Of a stretch of 64,000 nt of DNA, positions 8,671 to 16,673 are shown one piece after another. The translations under genes were made by a program, and so were the position numbers. Within the stretch, counting starts at the first letter, position 1. Each line of letters begins with the position of its first letter. The notes beneath the pieces were generated by a model, which ran no database searches, had not been told where the DNA came from, and saw only the letters and a list, made by a program, of their open reading frames with translations. The stretch comes from CAADGY01 sp900696665 (lineage in GTDB: Bacteria; Acidobacteriota; Terriglobia; Bryobacterales; Bryobacteraceae), in contig JAPSFM010000003.1 in assembly GCA_035063885.1 (NCBI GenBank), forward strand, positions 91,415-155,414, given 5' to 3'.

Positions 8671-9830
8671 GGAGCATCCTCTGCGGGTAAGCGGCGGATC
8701 GTGAGAGCGACGGCATGATCCGGATCCGCAAGATTGGGACAATGCTCCTCGCGCAGGCGAAATAGCGCTTCCGACAGAGCGATGTTCGCGTCAACGGTTT
8801 CGTCCACCGCCCGCTGCCTGGATTCGAGCTCTTTTGCCGCACGGTCAAGGGCTTCCTTTAAACCGGCTGGTATCTGTTCGCCCAGTAGGGCGGCGCAGCG
8901 GGATGCATCGTCCGAAGACCGGCGCAGCAGCGCCAGGCTGCGGCGGTGGCGTTCACGCCGGGAGAGCCCTCGTGCTGTCGGGTCTAACGCCAGGACATCG
9001 GTAACAAGTTGCAGTTGGTGGGCGGCTGCTTCATCTTTTGGATCCAGCCGCACCGCGGTCCGCAGAGCATTGCGCGCCAGGCGGTAGTTGGCCAGCCGTA
9101 TTTCGGCCGTTCCAAGAGTGGAAAACAACGTGGCATTATGTGAGTCTTGTTTGATAAGCCCTCTCAGAATTTCCGCCGCATTCTGTGGCGAATCTGCGGC
9201 CAGAAATAGTTCCCCAATACGTTGCTTCGTCCCGGCGTCTTCGCCCACTTCATCCGCAAGGGTCAGAAGTTCCGCCTCGGCGCGCTTTTTGATATGGTTC
9301 CTAAGCAGCAGTTCCACCAGTTCGAACCGGGTCTTCTGACGATGCTGTTGTGGACCCTGAGGCCAGAGACCGTAGATGGAACGATGGTAGTAAGATTCAG
9401 CGGCGGAGAGATCGCCTCCCCGAGCCGCGATTCGCGCCAACATCAGGTTGATGGGTCCGCTGGAAGGGTCTAACGCGATCAACTCCGCCAGGCGCGCCTC
9501 CGCTTCTTTCAGACTTCCCGAGTTGAACAGGGTTGTGGCAAGGGCGCGCTTGTATTGAGTGCGGTTGTGGTCCAGCGCGACGGCTGCGCGGTATTCGGCG
9601 ATAGCATCGGTATTCATTCCCCGTGCGGCAAATTGGTTGCCGGCCTCAAAGTGCGCGGCGGCCCTTGCTTTCTCTGCGGAATGAAAAGCGCTGGCCAACA
9701 CTCCGGTGAGGGTGAAGAGCGCCGCCAATATCGCGAATACGATGAGCAACGTGCCCCTCGGAGGCAGTCGCGATGCGGGTTCCCGGACGGGCTCGATGGC
9801 CGGCGGCGCCACTCGCTCGTCAGAAGGCAT
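8667..9830 (-). CDS. Membrane-anchored tetratricopeptide-repeat protein
   Basis: 387 residues. A proline-rich cytoplasmic start is followed by one membrane segment (about residues 27-47, LLIVFAILAALFTLTGVLAS). TPR units begin at AAHFEAGNQFAARGMNTDAIAEY and recur through NATLFSTLGTAEIRLANYRLA near residue 230. The last 110 residues are charged and helical. TPR proteins are scaffolds, so no reaction is implied. The gene sits between a lytic transglycosylase (21 bp upstream) and a ClC channel (ATGA overlap downstream), so the three are probably one transcript; a role in the envelope is inferred only from that context. Confidence 0.82.
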   Translation of the reverse strand: MPSDERVAPPAIEPVREPASRLPPRGTLLIVFAILAALFTLTGVLASAFHSAEKARAAAHFEAGNQFAARGMNTDAIAEYRAAVALDHNRTQYKRALATTLFNSGSLKEAEARLAELIALDPSSGPINLMLARIAARGGDLSAAESYYHRSIYGLWPQGPQQHRQKTRFELVELLLRNHIKKRAEAELLTLADEVGEDAGTKQRIGELFLAADSPQNAAEILRGLIKQDSHNATLFSTLGTAEIRLANYRLARNALRTAVRLDPKDEAAAHQLQLVTDVLALDPTARGLSRRERHRRSLALLRRSSDDASRCAALLGEQIPAGLKEALDRAAKELESRQRAVDETVDANIALSEALFRLREEHCPNLADPDHAVALTIRRLPAEDAP

Positions 9831-9851
9831 CTCTACCCAGGATACGAAACG

Positions 9852-11045
9852 TTATTGCCTTCCCGGCATGAAGAAGCGGGTTTGGGTGACGGGACGTCCG
9901 TCGAGCGCAGCCATCTGCTCGATGACTTTTCTGGCATGATTGGCCGCAGCCCGCGCACCGTCCGTGTAGCCCAGGTTAGGATTCGCGGGTCCACCATTGT
10001 AGGCGCCGACAGCCAGCGCGGCATCGCCGTCGAAGCGATCGAGCAGATCGCGGAAGAACAGCCCCGCATAGGTAGTCAGCTTGTGTGAATCCACCGAATC
10101 GAATTCCAACTCAGCCCCGGGCCGCAATCGCGGCGATAAGCGCGAATAGTCCCGGCTGTCTTTGAGGTACAGTTCATGAGCATAGCGTAGTGTTTCACGA
10201 GTGATCTGCCACATCCCTATGGCATAGTTGCTGACTAGAACCCGTCCGCGACGTCGCTTTAGCACGATGTCTCCCGGTTCGGCGCGTCTCTTCCAGACCG
10301 CGTGCTCCAGATCACCTCGCACATTCATATAGTTGTTCTCCATTGCGCCGATCCCTAGAAAGAAGTCGAGAGGCAGCGAGTAGAAACGCGATACTTCTAT
10401 GATGTCCGATGCGAGTTCGGAGGCCTGTTCCGGCGTGAGTTCCGGCGGCACGGGCTGTATACCCGCACGAACGCGGCGGTCGGTGCGCGATTTGAACAGG
10501 ATGAATCGCTCAACAGACGGACGCAGTTTCGACTGGCTCAAATTTTCGAGCTTCTTGCGCACCGGAAAGTTGTAAGCGCCGAGAAACAACGCGGTTTGGG
10601 CGCGCTTGTCTTCGATATTTTTCCTTGTCGCGCACCGGATATCGAAAGAGTTAATAAAGCCCCTGGCTTTCAATTCCGAGAGATTGGGAATTGCACGAAG
10701 TAGATCATTCTCCACCACCAGGGCGACTCGATAGGTTCGGTCGGGGTGTACAGTGCGGGGAACTGTCAGAAGCACCTCGCTGGCGCCGGGAAGGCCCAGG
10801 CCACGCAGGTATTGAAACTCAAGATAAGCGAGCAGTTCATCTCTTTGCGTGCTTACCGATGCATAGAGGAACTCGCAATTTGTAGCGACCCTTACCTGCC
10901 CGTGATCGAGTAACACCTCGGGAACGGCGGACGGCGCCGGATAGGCTAGCGGCATCGGACGGAGCCGCTCAACCGCATACCACCCCGCCGCTGCCACGGC
11001 AGCCATGGTTACGAACAGCAACGAAAATCGAACGAGCCACTTCAT
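9852..11045 (-). CDS. Lytic transglycosylase-like protein (SLT fold), membrane-anchored
   Basis: 397 residues with an N-terminal membrane segment (residues 5-23). The C-terminal ~180 residues carry SLT hallmarks: GIGAMENNYMN with Glu236 as the likely catalytic acid, SNYAIGMWQIT, and AVGAYNGGPANP. These are the E, GxxQ/MWQ and AYNGG motifs of family 1 lytic transglycosylases, which cleave peptidoglycan to 1,6-anhydro-muropeptides. The first ~200 residues are not recognisable; they include a beta-rich part (HPDRTYRVALVVEND) that may be a regulatory domain. It is the first gene of the three-gene operon with the TPR and ClC genes. The start ATG lacks a strong ribosome-binding site. Confidence 0.85.
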   Translation of the reverse strand: MKWLVRFSLLFVTMAAVAAAGWYAVERLRPMPLAYPAPSAVPEVLLDHGQVRVATNCEFLYASVSTQRDELLAYLEFQYLRGLGLPGASEVLLTVPRTVHPDRTYRVALVVENDLLRAIPNLSELKARGFINSFDIRCATRKNIEDKRAQTALFLGAYNFPVRKKLENLSQSKLRPSVERFILFKSRTDRRVRAGIQPVPPELTPEQASELASDIIEVSRFYSLPLDFFLGIGAMENNYMNVRGDLEHAVWKRRAEPGDIVLKRRRGRVLVSNYAIGMWQITRETLRYAHELYLKDSRDYSRLSPRLRPGAELEFDSVDSHKLTTYAGLFFRDLLDRFDGDAALAVGAYNGGPANPNLGYTDGARAAANHARKVIEQMAALDGRPVTQTRFFMPGRQ

Positions 11046-11166
11046 TGCGGCGCCAGATAGGTTATGTAGAACAGCCTCCTATCTTCAGCGTATCCGGATA
11101 TGGCGGCTGGAGAAATCCCGTCTTCCCTGTATTTTGTGGAAGTTAGAGCCGTAAGGCCGCCCGCCG

Positions 11167-12561
11167 TTATCCTTCCCGAGTTACCTTGAATCCCATCAGA
11201 CGCCCCATCTGCTCCAGGGGTCGCAGGTAATCCCCATATACTACAACGCGGTGAAGACCACCGGTGAAGCCCTCCAACATTTTTCGAGCATCCTTGACAC
11301 GTGTGCGGAACTTGGTCCGGCAGCCGCGTGCGTCGTCCACATTCCCAATCACCTCACCGGTGGAGGCACCGATCATATCCGGCCGCAGAAACTTCGCCAC
11401 GGTCACCGTTTCCTGTGTGGGAACCATTACCTGCAAAGACACTCCCTTGTTGTCCTCCATGTGGGACCGGATGGTATAAGGCGACGTCACCCCACCGATG
11501 CCATGCAGTTTTGTGGCGGACACACAGTGAGCGTGGATGACTTCATTCCGGCTGGTATCGAATACCGGATCGGACACAAAGCCCGGCTTGCCGGTAAAAG
11601 ACGTGAGCAGGAGTTGGGTCATGGTGGAAAGCACATCCGCCTCGCAGACTCCGTACATTCCGGCATCGTTGAGCTTGGTCCAGGCCACGCAGGGATAGGC
11701 AGGAAGGTCGCCGCGCCGGAAACCGCCAAGGCAATCGACAGTGATCGCGTTGGCTTTCTCCTGTTCCAGCAGTTTCAAGATGCCGAGATACATCCGCAGC
11801 GAATCGGCAATCTCCTGTGGTTCTGGTTCGACTACGCGAAGCGCTGCACGGCTAAACTCCTGGGCCGCCCGAAGCGCGGTCTTCGGGTCCGTGGCCTCAT
11901 AAGCCTGCTTGATGGCCTGATAGCCGGGAAAAAGAAATGTTGTGCCGAACCGCGAGCTGAAAGCCTCCGCCTCTTGATTGCGCGAGGCCTGAGATACGAT
12001 CAGGACTTTGCTGGTGCGCAGGTGATGGATCGTCCGGAAGATGCGCATGTAGGGGTCGAGATCGCCCGGCTCACTGGTGACGACCAGGTCCGCCTTCTTA
12101 CCGTTCTGGACCCAACCGGCGACATCGACATAAGACCAGCCGGAGTAGGGCCGCGCATACAGCAGGGCCGGCATGGGAATATCGCGCATGGGGCGGAGCA
12201 TCGGCGAAGTGCCGGACGTCAGGTCCACGATGAGCACAGCGTCTTCAGCAGCCAGGCTCTTGACAAACGCCGCGGCCTGTTCGGGGGTGCGCACCAGTTC
12301 GCTACCCGTGAACGTCACGGTTCCCCGGTTCCGCCGCTCCAGGTCATCCAGAATGCTTTCCATTCCGGCCTTTTCTTTTGGGATGTCGATATCGGGCTTT
12401 GGCCAGGTCGGCACAGGAGCGGCAAGGAAGACTTTTCGTACAACCGCAGGTTCATTCCATGCGGCTGGTGGTTCCGCGCCGGACAGGCGTGAAGCCAGGA
12501 TTCCACCGGTGAGCGAAAGCGAAAACTCCCGGCGGGTGAAGGAAGAAAGAAGATCGGGCAT
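11167..12561 (-). CDS. Tat-exported protein resembling L-fucose/L-arabinose isomerases
   Basis: 464 residues. The leader is a twin-arginine type (TRREFSLSLTGGILASRL). The body has the layout of sugar-isomerase-fold proteins of the fucose/arabinose isomerase group: alternating Rossmann-like segments (DAVLIVDLTSG, KVLIVSQAS, ANAITVDCLGG), an acidic metal-site-like segment (AGMYGVCEADVLSTMTQLLL), and HAHCVSATKLHG near the C terminus. Enzymatic activity is not proven, and a periplasmic isomerase would be unusual. The start is firm: GGAGG lies 4 bases upstream of the ATG at 12561, and a plausible sigma-70 promoter lies at 12600-12628. Confidence 0.72.
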   Translation of the reverse strand: MPDLLSSFTRREFSLSLTGGILASRLSGAEPPAAWNEPAVVRKVFLAAPVPTWPKPDIDIPKEKAGMESILDDLERRNRGTVTFTGSELVRTPEQAAAFVKSLAAEDAVLIVDLTSGTSPMLRPMRDIPMPALLYARPYSGWSYVDVAGWVQNGKKADLVVTSEPGDLDPYMRIFRTIHHLRTSKVLIVSQASRNQEAEAFSSRFGTTFLFPGYQAIKQAYEATDPKTALRAAQEFSRAALRVVEPEPQEIADSLRMYLGILKLLEQEKANAITVDCLGGFRRGDLPAYPCVAWTKLNDAGMYGVCEADVLSTMTQLLLTSFTGKPGFVSDPVFDTSRNEVIHAHCVSATKLHGIGGVTSPYTIRSHMEDNKGVSLQVMVPTQETVTVAKFLRPDMIGASTGEVIGNVDDARGCRTKFRTRVKDARKMLEGFTGGLHRVVVYGDYLRPLEQMGRLMGFKVTREG

Positions 12562-12599
12562 AGGGCCTCCGTTCCGTGCCAGTAATAAAAGTCATTCAG

Positions 12600-12628
12600 A
12601 TTATGAGATCTGAAAAAACAAAAGTAAA
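12600..12628 (-). promoter_or_regulatory. Candidate sigma-70 promoter of the isomerase-like gene
   Basis: On the minus strand, TTTACT (12628-12623) and CATAAT (12605-12600) are separated by exactly 17 bases, matching four and five of six consensus positions. The predicted start near 12593 gives a leader of about 30 bases that contains the GGAGG ribosome-binding site. Confidence 0.45.
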
Positions 12629-12670
12629 GCCGCGCGGGAAGGGGCTACTATCATGGAGATTGGAGGAACG

Positions 12671-13021
12671 ATGTTTCGTATTCTGTTGTGCTCGTGTCTG
12701 GCGCTTGGACTATCGCTGAATCTTCACGCTCAACAAAAGCGAAAATCAAAAGTCGCGCCGAAGACGGTCACGTTGAGGGGCTGTGTGGATTCGCAGCCAG
12801 GCGAGCACTTCATCCTAAGAGGTGACGCGAATCTGAAAAAATCCGTACGGCTGGAAGGGGTCGGTTTCGCCAACGAGAACTTCGCGAAATATCTGGGTCA
12901 CACGATTTCCGTGACAGGCCGCTTCCGTTCGGAGACCGATCCGGTGGTTATCGGGGTAACGAAGATAAAGCACATCTCCGAACTGTGCATACCCAATGTG
13001 CCGGATGAGGACCGGAAGTAG
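12671..13021 (+). CDS. Small secreted protein, possible OB-fold, unknown function
   Basis: 116 residues with a cleavable signal peptide (MFRILLCSCLALGLSLNLHA) followed by a basic stretch. The rest is beta-rich: TVTLRGCVDS, HFILRGD, KSVRLEG, GHTISVTGRF and VIGVTKIKHIS look like the strands of a five-stranded barrel, and the VTGRF-VTKI end is typical of bacterial OB-fold periplasmic proteins. Two cysteines (in LRGCVDS and SELCIPN) could form a disulfide. Start chosen at 12671 because GGAGGAACG stands directly before that ATG; the frame also has an ATG at 12653 without a site. No function is claimed. Confidence 0.72.
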   Translation: MFRILLCSCLALGLSLNLHAQQKRKSKVAPKTVTLRGCVDSQPGEHFILRGDANLKKSVRLEGVGFANENFAKYLGHTISVTGRFRSETDPVVIGVTKIKHISELCIPNVPDEDRK

Positions 13022-13028
13022 GGAGGAG

Positions 13029-14171
13029 CTACGAACCGCCCTTCACGCGGCTTAGATTCTCAAACAGGTACAGCCCACTCTTGCCGGCAACCGCAAAATC
13101 AAAGTCGCCATCCCAATCGAGGTCGGCAACCGGAATCTGCATTCCGCCGCCGGTGCGTGAACTGTAATCGATGACGTGCCTGGTCCACTCGACACGTCTG
13201 GTGCCGGAATCGACACTGTACTCGTACCAGTAGACACCCAGCGGTTCGCGCTCTCCCGGATCTCTCCCGTTATGGGCCATGTAGCGCTTTCCGGTGATCA
13301 GATCTTTCTTGCCGTCGCCGTTCAGGTCGGCGAGTGTGAGAGCATGCGCCTGCGACCAACTGTCGTCTATCATGTGACGCTTCCAGGTTCCATCCCCAAC
13401 TTGCTCGAGCCAGAAGATGCCATAGTCGTGCGCCTTTGATGTGACAATGTCGTTGCGGCCGTCGCCGTTTACATCTAAAACGTGAAGGAACCCAAGTGAT
13501 TCGAGGTCAAACTCAGGTTTCCAGGTCCAGGTTCCCGCCAGTGGATTCTCAGGAGCCTGGAACCACCCTTTAGGTGTCAGGACATCGGTGCGGCCGTCGC
13601 CGTTCACATCTCCTGCGCCGATGCCATGTCCGCCGCTCTGAGAATGGATCACGTGTCTTACAAACGCTCCGTTCTTCACCTCGTACCAGGCGAGCGGCGC
13701 CTTGACGTCTCCAAACTGCGGCAGAACTTCCCGGGCTGCTCCGTCATTGTCGAGGTCCACCAAAAAAGCGAACTCGATCGGTGAGCCCATTTCAATAACG
13801 TGCTCCTTCCATGCGCCGCGGCCCCTGCCGGGGTTTTCCAGCCATATGAGTTTACGGCTGAACCATGAGCACGATACGATGTCCGGGGCCCCGTCTCCGT
13901 TCACATCCAGCGGCAGGTTACTGAAGTCATCGACATAGTTGTTGCTGAAAGGGATTTCGCGGAAGCGGTGCTTCACCCACTTCGGTGCTTCATACCAGTT
14001 CTCGCCGGAGACGATATCGGGGCGTCCGTCGCCGTTGACGTCAGCGATGGCGCAGGATTCATTCGCGCCAAGGTCCAGCGTGTGCTTTTGGAAAGGAATT
14101 TCCGGCGGCCTGACCAGCGTCCAGGCAGCGGAGCAGAGTACAAGAAGGATGAAAAACAGTGTCCAGCGCAT
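13029..14171 (-). CDS. Secreted FG-GAP/VCBS-repeat beta-propeller protein
   Basis: About 380 residues. A signal peptide (RWTLFFILLVLCSAAWT) precedes six or seven FG-GAP-type blades with the calcium-binding DxNGDGxxD motif: CAIADVNGDGRPDIVSG, LPLDVNGDGAPDIVS, AGDVNGDGRTDVLTP, LDVNGDGRNDIVTS, LADLNGDGKKDLITG and VADLDWDGDFDFAV. Such propellers bind ligands or other proteins outside the cell. The frame extends to a codon at 14228, but the Met at 14171 starts the signal peptide cleanly and leaves room for a divergent promoter with the PepSY gene; neither start has a good ribosome-binding site. Confidence 0.82.
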   Translation of the reverse strand: MRWTLFFILLVLCSAAWTLVRPPEIPFQKHTLDLGANESCAIADVNGDGRPDIVSGENWYEAPKWVKHRFREIPFSNNYVDDFSNLPLDVNGDGAPDIVSCSWFSRKLIWLENPGRGRGAWKEHVIEMGSPIEFAFLVDLDNDGAAREVLPQFGDVKAPLAWYEVKNGAFVRHVIHSQSGGHGIGAGDVNGDGRTDVLTPKGWFQAPENPLAGTWTWKPEFDLESLGFLHVLDVNGDGRNDIVTSKAHDYGIFWLEQVGDGTWKRHMIDDSWSQAHALTLADLNGDGKKDLITGKRYMAHNGRDPGEREPLGVYWYEYSVDSGTRRVEWTRHVIDYSSRTGGGMQIPVADLDWDGDFDFAVAGKSGLYLFENLSRVKGGS

Positions 14172-14245
14172 CGGCACGATTGTATCGCGATAAGAACCAC
14201 GCGAAGTCGCGCTACCGCCGGTACTCATGCTACGTTCAATAGGTC

Positions 14246-14830
14246 ATGTACCGGCTCATAAAGAGAATCCACATGTATGTGGGCCTGCTGAATTTCTCGA
14301 TCTTGCTCGTGTTTGGCATCACAGGTCTGGAAGCCATGTTCAGCCATGGGCCATCCGGCAGTACGGAGTCCCCGGTTTATAGCTCCTTTACGGCTCCGGC
14401 CAACGCGACCGACAAGCAGGTGGCGGATGCCGTCCACCGTTACCTCGAACCGGCGCTGGCCGGACCTGTGCCGGAGTTTGCGCTGTCCCGCGATGATGAT
14501 AACAACCTGACGTTCACGTTCTATTCGGCGAACGGCACTCAGCGTGTCACGGTGCTGGAGAAAGAGAACCGCCTGAAAATTGAAAAGCGGCGCAACACCA
14601 TCTGGCAGTTCTTCAACAACCTGCATGCCACCACGATGAACGTAAATACCGCCGATCTCCGTGTCCGGCTGTGGACCCTCTATACGGAATTTTCGATCTG
14701 GTCGTTGATTGGGATGGCACTATCGGGCATGTATTTATGGCTTGCCTCCCGCCCGGGGTTGCGATGGGCACAGGCGGCGTTTGTGGCCGGCGCCGGAATT
14801 TTCATTCTGTTGTATGTCGTTACGAGGTGA
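14246..14830 (+). CDS. PepSY-associated membrane protein (first of a pair)
   Basis: 194 residues. It has the PepSY-TM layout: an N-terminal helix with a conserved-type histidine (YRLIKRIHMYVGLLNFSILL), a periplasmic region (VTVLEKENRLKIEKRR is PepSY-like), then a helix starting near NNLHATT and two C-terminal helices (WSLIGMALSGMYLWLASR, FVAGAGIFILLYVV). PepSY-TM proteins often accompany iron or haem uptake and reduction. The next gene is a diverged paralogue 5 bp downstream, so the two probably form a complex. Confidence 0.78.
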   Translation: MYRLIKRIHMYVGLLNFSILLVFGITGLEAMFSHGPSGSTESPVYSSFTAPANATDKQVADAVHRYLEPALAGPVPEFALSRDDDNNLTFTFYSANGTQRVTVLEKENRLKIEKRRNTIWQFFNNLHATTMNVNTADLRVRLWTLYTEFSIWSLIGMALSGMYLWLASRPGLRWAQAAFVAGAGIFILLYVVTR

Positions 14831-14835
14831 AACAC

Positions 14836-15417
14836 ATGATGTACAGAACCATGCGGAATATTCACCTGTTTCTCGGCCTCTTTGCCTTCTTCTTTCTGAT
14901 GATGTACGGTCTGAGCGCCGTGCAGATGGCGCATAATGGTTGGTTCAACCTGAAACCTTCGGTTAGCGGGCAGAGTTATCCCGTTCCGCAACCGGTACCG
15001 TCCGATGCCCGTGCGCTTTCAAGATACCTGATGGACGAACACGGCCTTCGTGGAGAGTTGGCGCAAGTGCGTACTACCGGAACCGGAATACAATTTCGGA
15101 TCGTGCGCCCAGGGACTGTTCATCAGGTCGAATATATCAGGGACAAAAGCGAGCTTGCAGTTCAAACCAGCGTGGCGGATTTCTGGGGCATGCTCAACCG
15201 TATTCACCATATTGCGGGGCTCCATCACGAATACCGCCTCATAAACATATGGTCTGTATTCATCGCGCTGGTTTCGGCGGGCCTGATACTGATCGCCGCC
15301 ACCGGCATTTATCTGTGGTTCAAGACGCACACGGAGCGCCGGATCGGCACGATTCTGTTGATCCTCAGCCTCGGCTACAGTCTGACTCTGATGGTTCTGA
15401 TGCGAACGGCCGGCTGA
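14836..15417 (+). CDS. PepSY-associated membrane protein (second of a pair)
   Basis: 193 residues, built like its upstream neighbour: TM1 with RNIHLFLGLFAFFFLMMYG, a periplasmic PepSY-like part (VRPGTVHQVEYIRDK), a histidine-rich segment before TM2 (NRIHHIAGLHHEYRL), TM2 ending TGIYLWFKTHTERR, and TM3. The histidines next to the membrane are candidate haem or metal ligands, which is inference. Start set at the ATG at 14836: GAGGTG lies upstream and overlaps the previous gene's stop. The longer frame from 14671 runs inside the upstream gene and is not used. Confidence 0.77.
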   Translation: MMYRTMRNIHLFLGLFAFFFLMMYGLSAVQMAHNGWFNLKPSVSGQSYPVPQPVPSDARALSRYLMDEHGLRGELAQVRTTGTGIQFRIVRPGTVHQVEYIRDKSELAVQTSVADFWGMLNRIHHIAGLHHEYRLINIWSVFIALVSAGLILIAATGIYLWFKTHTERRIGTILLILSLGYSLTLMVLMRTAG

Positions 15418-15431
15418 GTGTTCAAACCGGA

Positions 15432-16673
15432 TTATTCGTAGCGGAGCGCTTCTACGGGGTCTAGCCGCGCGGCCTTGCCGGCCGGCCAGATTCCGAAAAA
15501 CAAGCCGACGCCCACCGATACTAAAATACCGGCGGTAACGGCCCAGAGAGGCACGTGGGTGGGCAGACTCGGAAACAGAAGGCCCGCCGCCAGCGATACG
15601 ATCCAGCCGAAGAAGATTCCGAGAAGTCCTCCAACAGAGGTTAGAGCGGCTGCTTCCGTCAGGAATTGAAGAATAATGTCAAGACGCCGTGCGCCAACCG
15701 CCTTGCGCACCCCGATCTCCTTGGTCCGCTCGGTGACCGACACCAGCATGATGTTCATCACGCCGATGCCACCCACCAGTAATCCGATGGAGCTGAGCAC
15801 TACCATCACCAGCGCGACGGTCGACGTCATGGCATGGAAATCTTCGATCATCTGGTCCGGCGTGGAGATCCAGAAATTGTCCGGTTCGTCATAGCGTAAA
15901 CGACGCTCCTGCCGCAGCACGACGCGTACTTCATCCATCGCCGCGGCAAGCTTTCCCTCTTTCGCTACGACCGACAGCATGTTTTCCCGCGCGCTGGGAA
16001 ACATCTTTTTCATGGTGAAGTAGGGCAACAGTGTGCGCCGGTCCTCCTGTCCGGGAAACGTTGCGGCCGGCCTCTTCATCACGCCAAGCACTTCAAAGTG
16101 GCGGCCATTGATCTCTACCGATTGATTGACAGCGGTTGCTTGGCCGAACAGCGATTTGTACACGTCCTCCCCGAGGATGACAACGTTCGTCCGCCGCCGG
16201 TTCTCCATGTCGGTGAAGAACCTGCCGTGTAGCATCTCCACGTTATAGCTGGCGGGATAGCTCTCATCCGTGCCGCCAAGCTGAATCTGGTAAACCTCGT
16301 TGCTCTTGTACCGGATTTTGCTGATGCCGCGGAAATCCGGCCAGAGAAACGGGCTGACGGCTTCTACGGAAGGACAGCGCTCGGCGATGGCCCGCGCATT
16401 TTCGAGTGTCAGCGGTTTACGCTTCCACTCCTCCGGCGAAAGACGGCCTACGCGGAACGCCGCACGGAATTTGAAAACGATCATTGTATTGGAGCCGAAG
16501 CCCTTCACCACCTCTGTGATCGCGCCGTTCATCCCGACGAGTATGGATCCGACAGCGATGATGGTGCCGGTCCCCATGATCACGCCCAGTACGGTCAGAA
16601 AGGCTCTCATCTTGGCTGCCCGGATGTTCGACAGGGCGATGCGAAAACCGGACGTAAGCGTGGTCCAGTTCAT
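15432..16673 (-). CDS. MacB/FtsX-type ABC transporter permease
   Basis: 413 residues. It has the MacB permease layout: TM1 (NIRAAKMRAFLTVLGVIMGTGT), a periplasmic MacB_PCD domain of about 220 residues, then three C-terminal helices of the FtsX domain with the family signature MNIMLVSVTERTKEIGVRKA followed by VGARRLDIILQFL. These transporters are mechanotransmitters for export of lipoproteins, peptides or drugs and need a separate or fused ATPase; none is encoded nearby. The ATG at 16673 overlaps the stop of the upstream paralogue (ATGA), so the two permeases are translationally coupled. The open frame upstream of 16673 is out-of-frame overlap with that paralogue. Confidence 0.88.
   Translation of the reverse strand: MNWTTLTSGFRIALSNIRAAKMRAFLTVLGVIMGTGTIIAVGSILVGMNGAITEVVKGFGSNTMIVFKFRAAFRVGRLSPEEWKRKPLTLENARAIAERCPSVEAVSPFLWPDFRGISKIRYKSNEVYQIQLGGTDESYPASYNVEMLHGRFFTDMENRRRTNVVILGEDVYKSLFGQATAVNQSVEINGRHFEVLGVMKRPAATFPGQEDRRTLLPYFTMKKMFPSARENMLSVVAKEGKLAAAMDEVRVVLRQERRLRYDEPDNFWISTPDQMIEDFHAMTSTVALVMVVLSSIGLLVGGIGVMNIMLVSVTERTKEIGVRKAVGARRLDIILQFLTEAAALTSVGGLLGIFFGWIVSLAAGLLFPSLPTHVPLWAVTAGILVSVGVGLFFGIWPAGKAARLDPVEALRYE

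Noticed and set aside
11251..12492. A 413-codon plus-strand frame opposite the isomerase-like gene
   Set aside because: The minus-strand gene has a leader, a strong ribosome-binding site and a promoter; the opposite frame has none and no domain.
14671..14835. An upstream extension of the second PepSY frame
   Set aside because: It runs through the end of the first PepSY gene in another frame; the ATG at 14836 has a ribosome-binding site.
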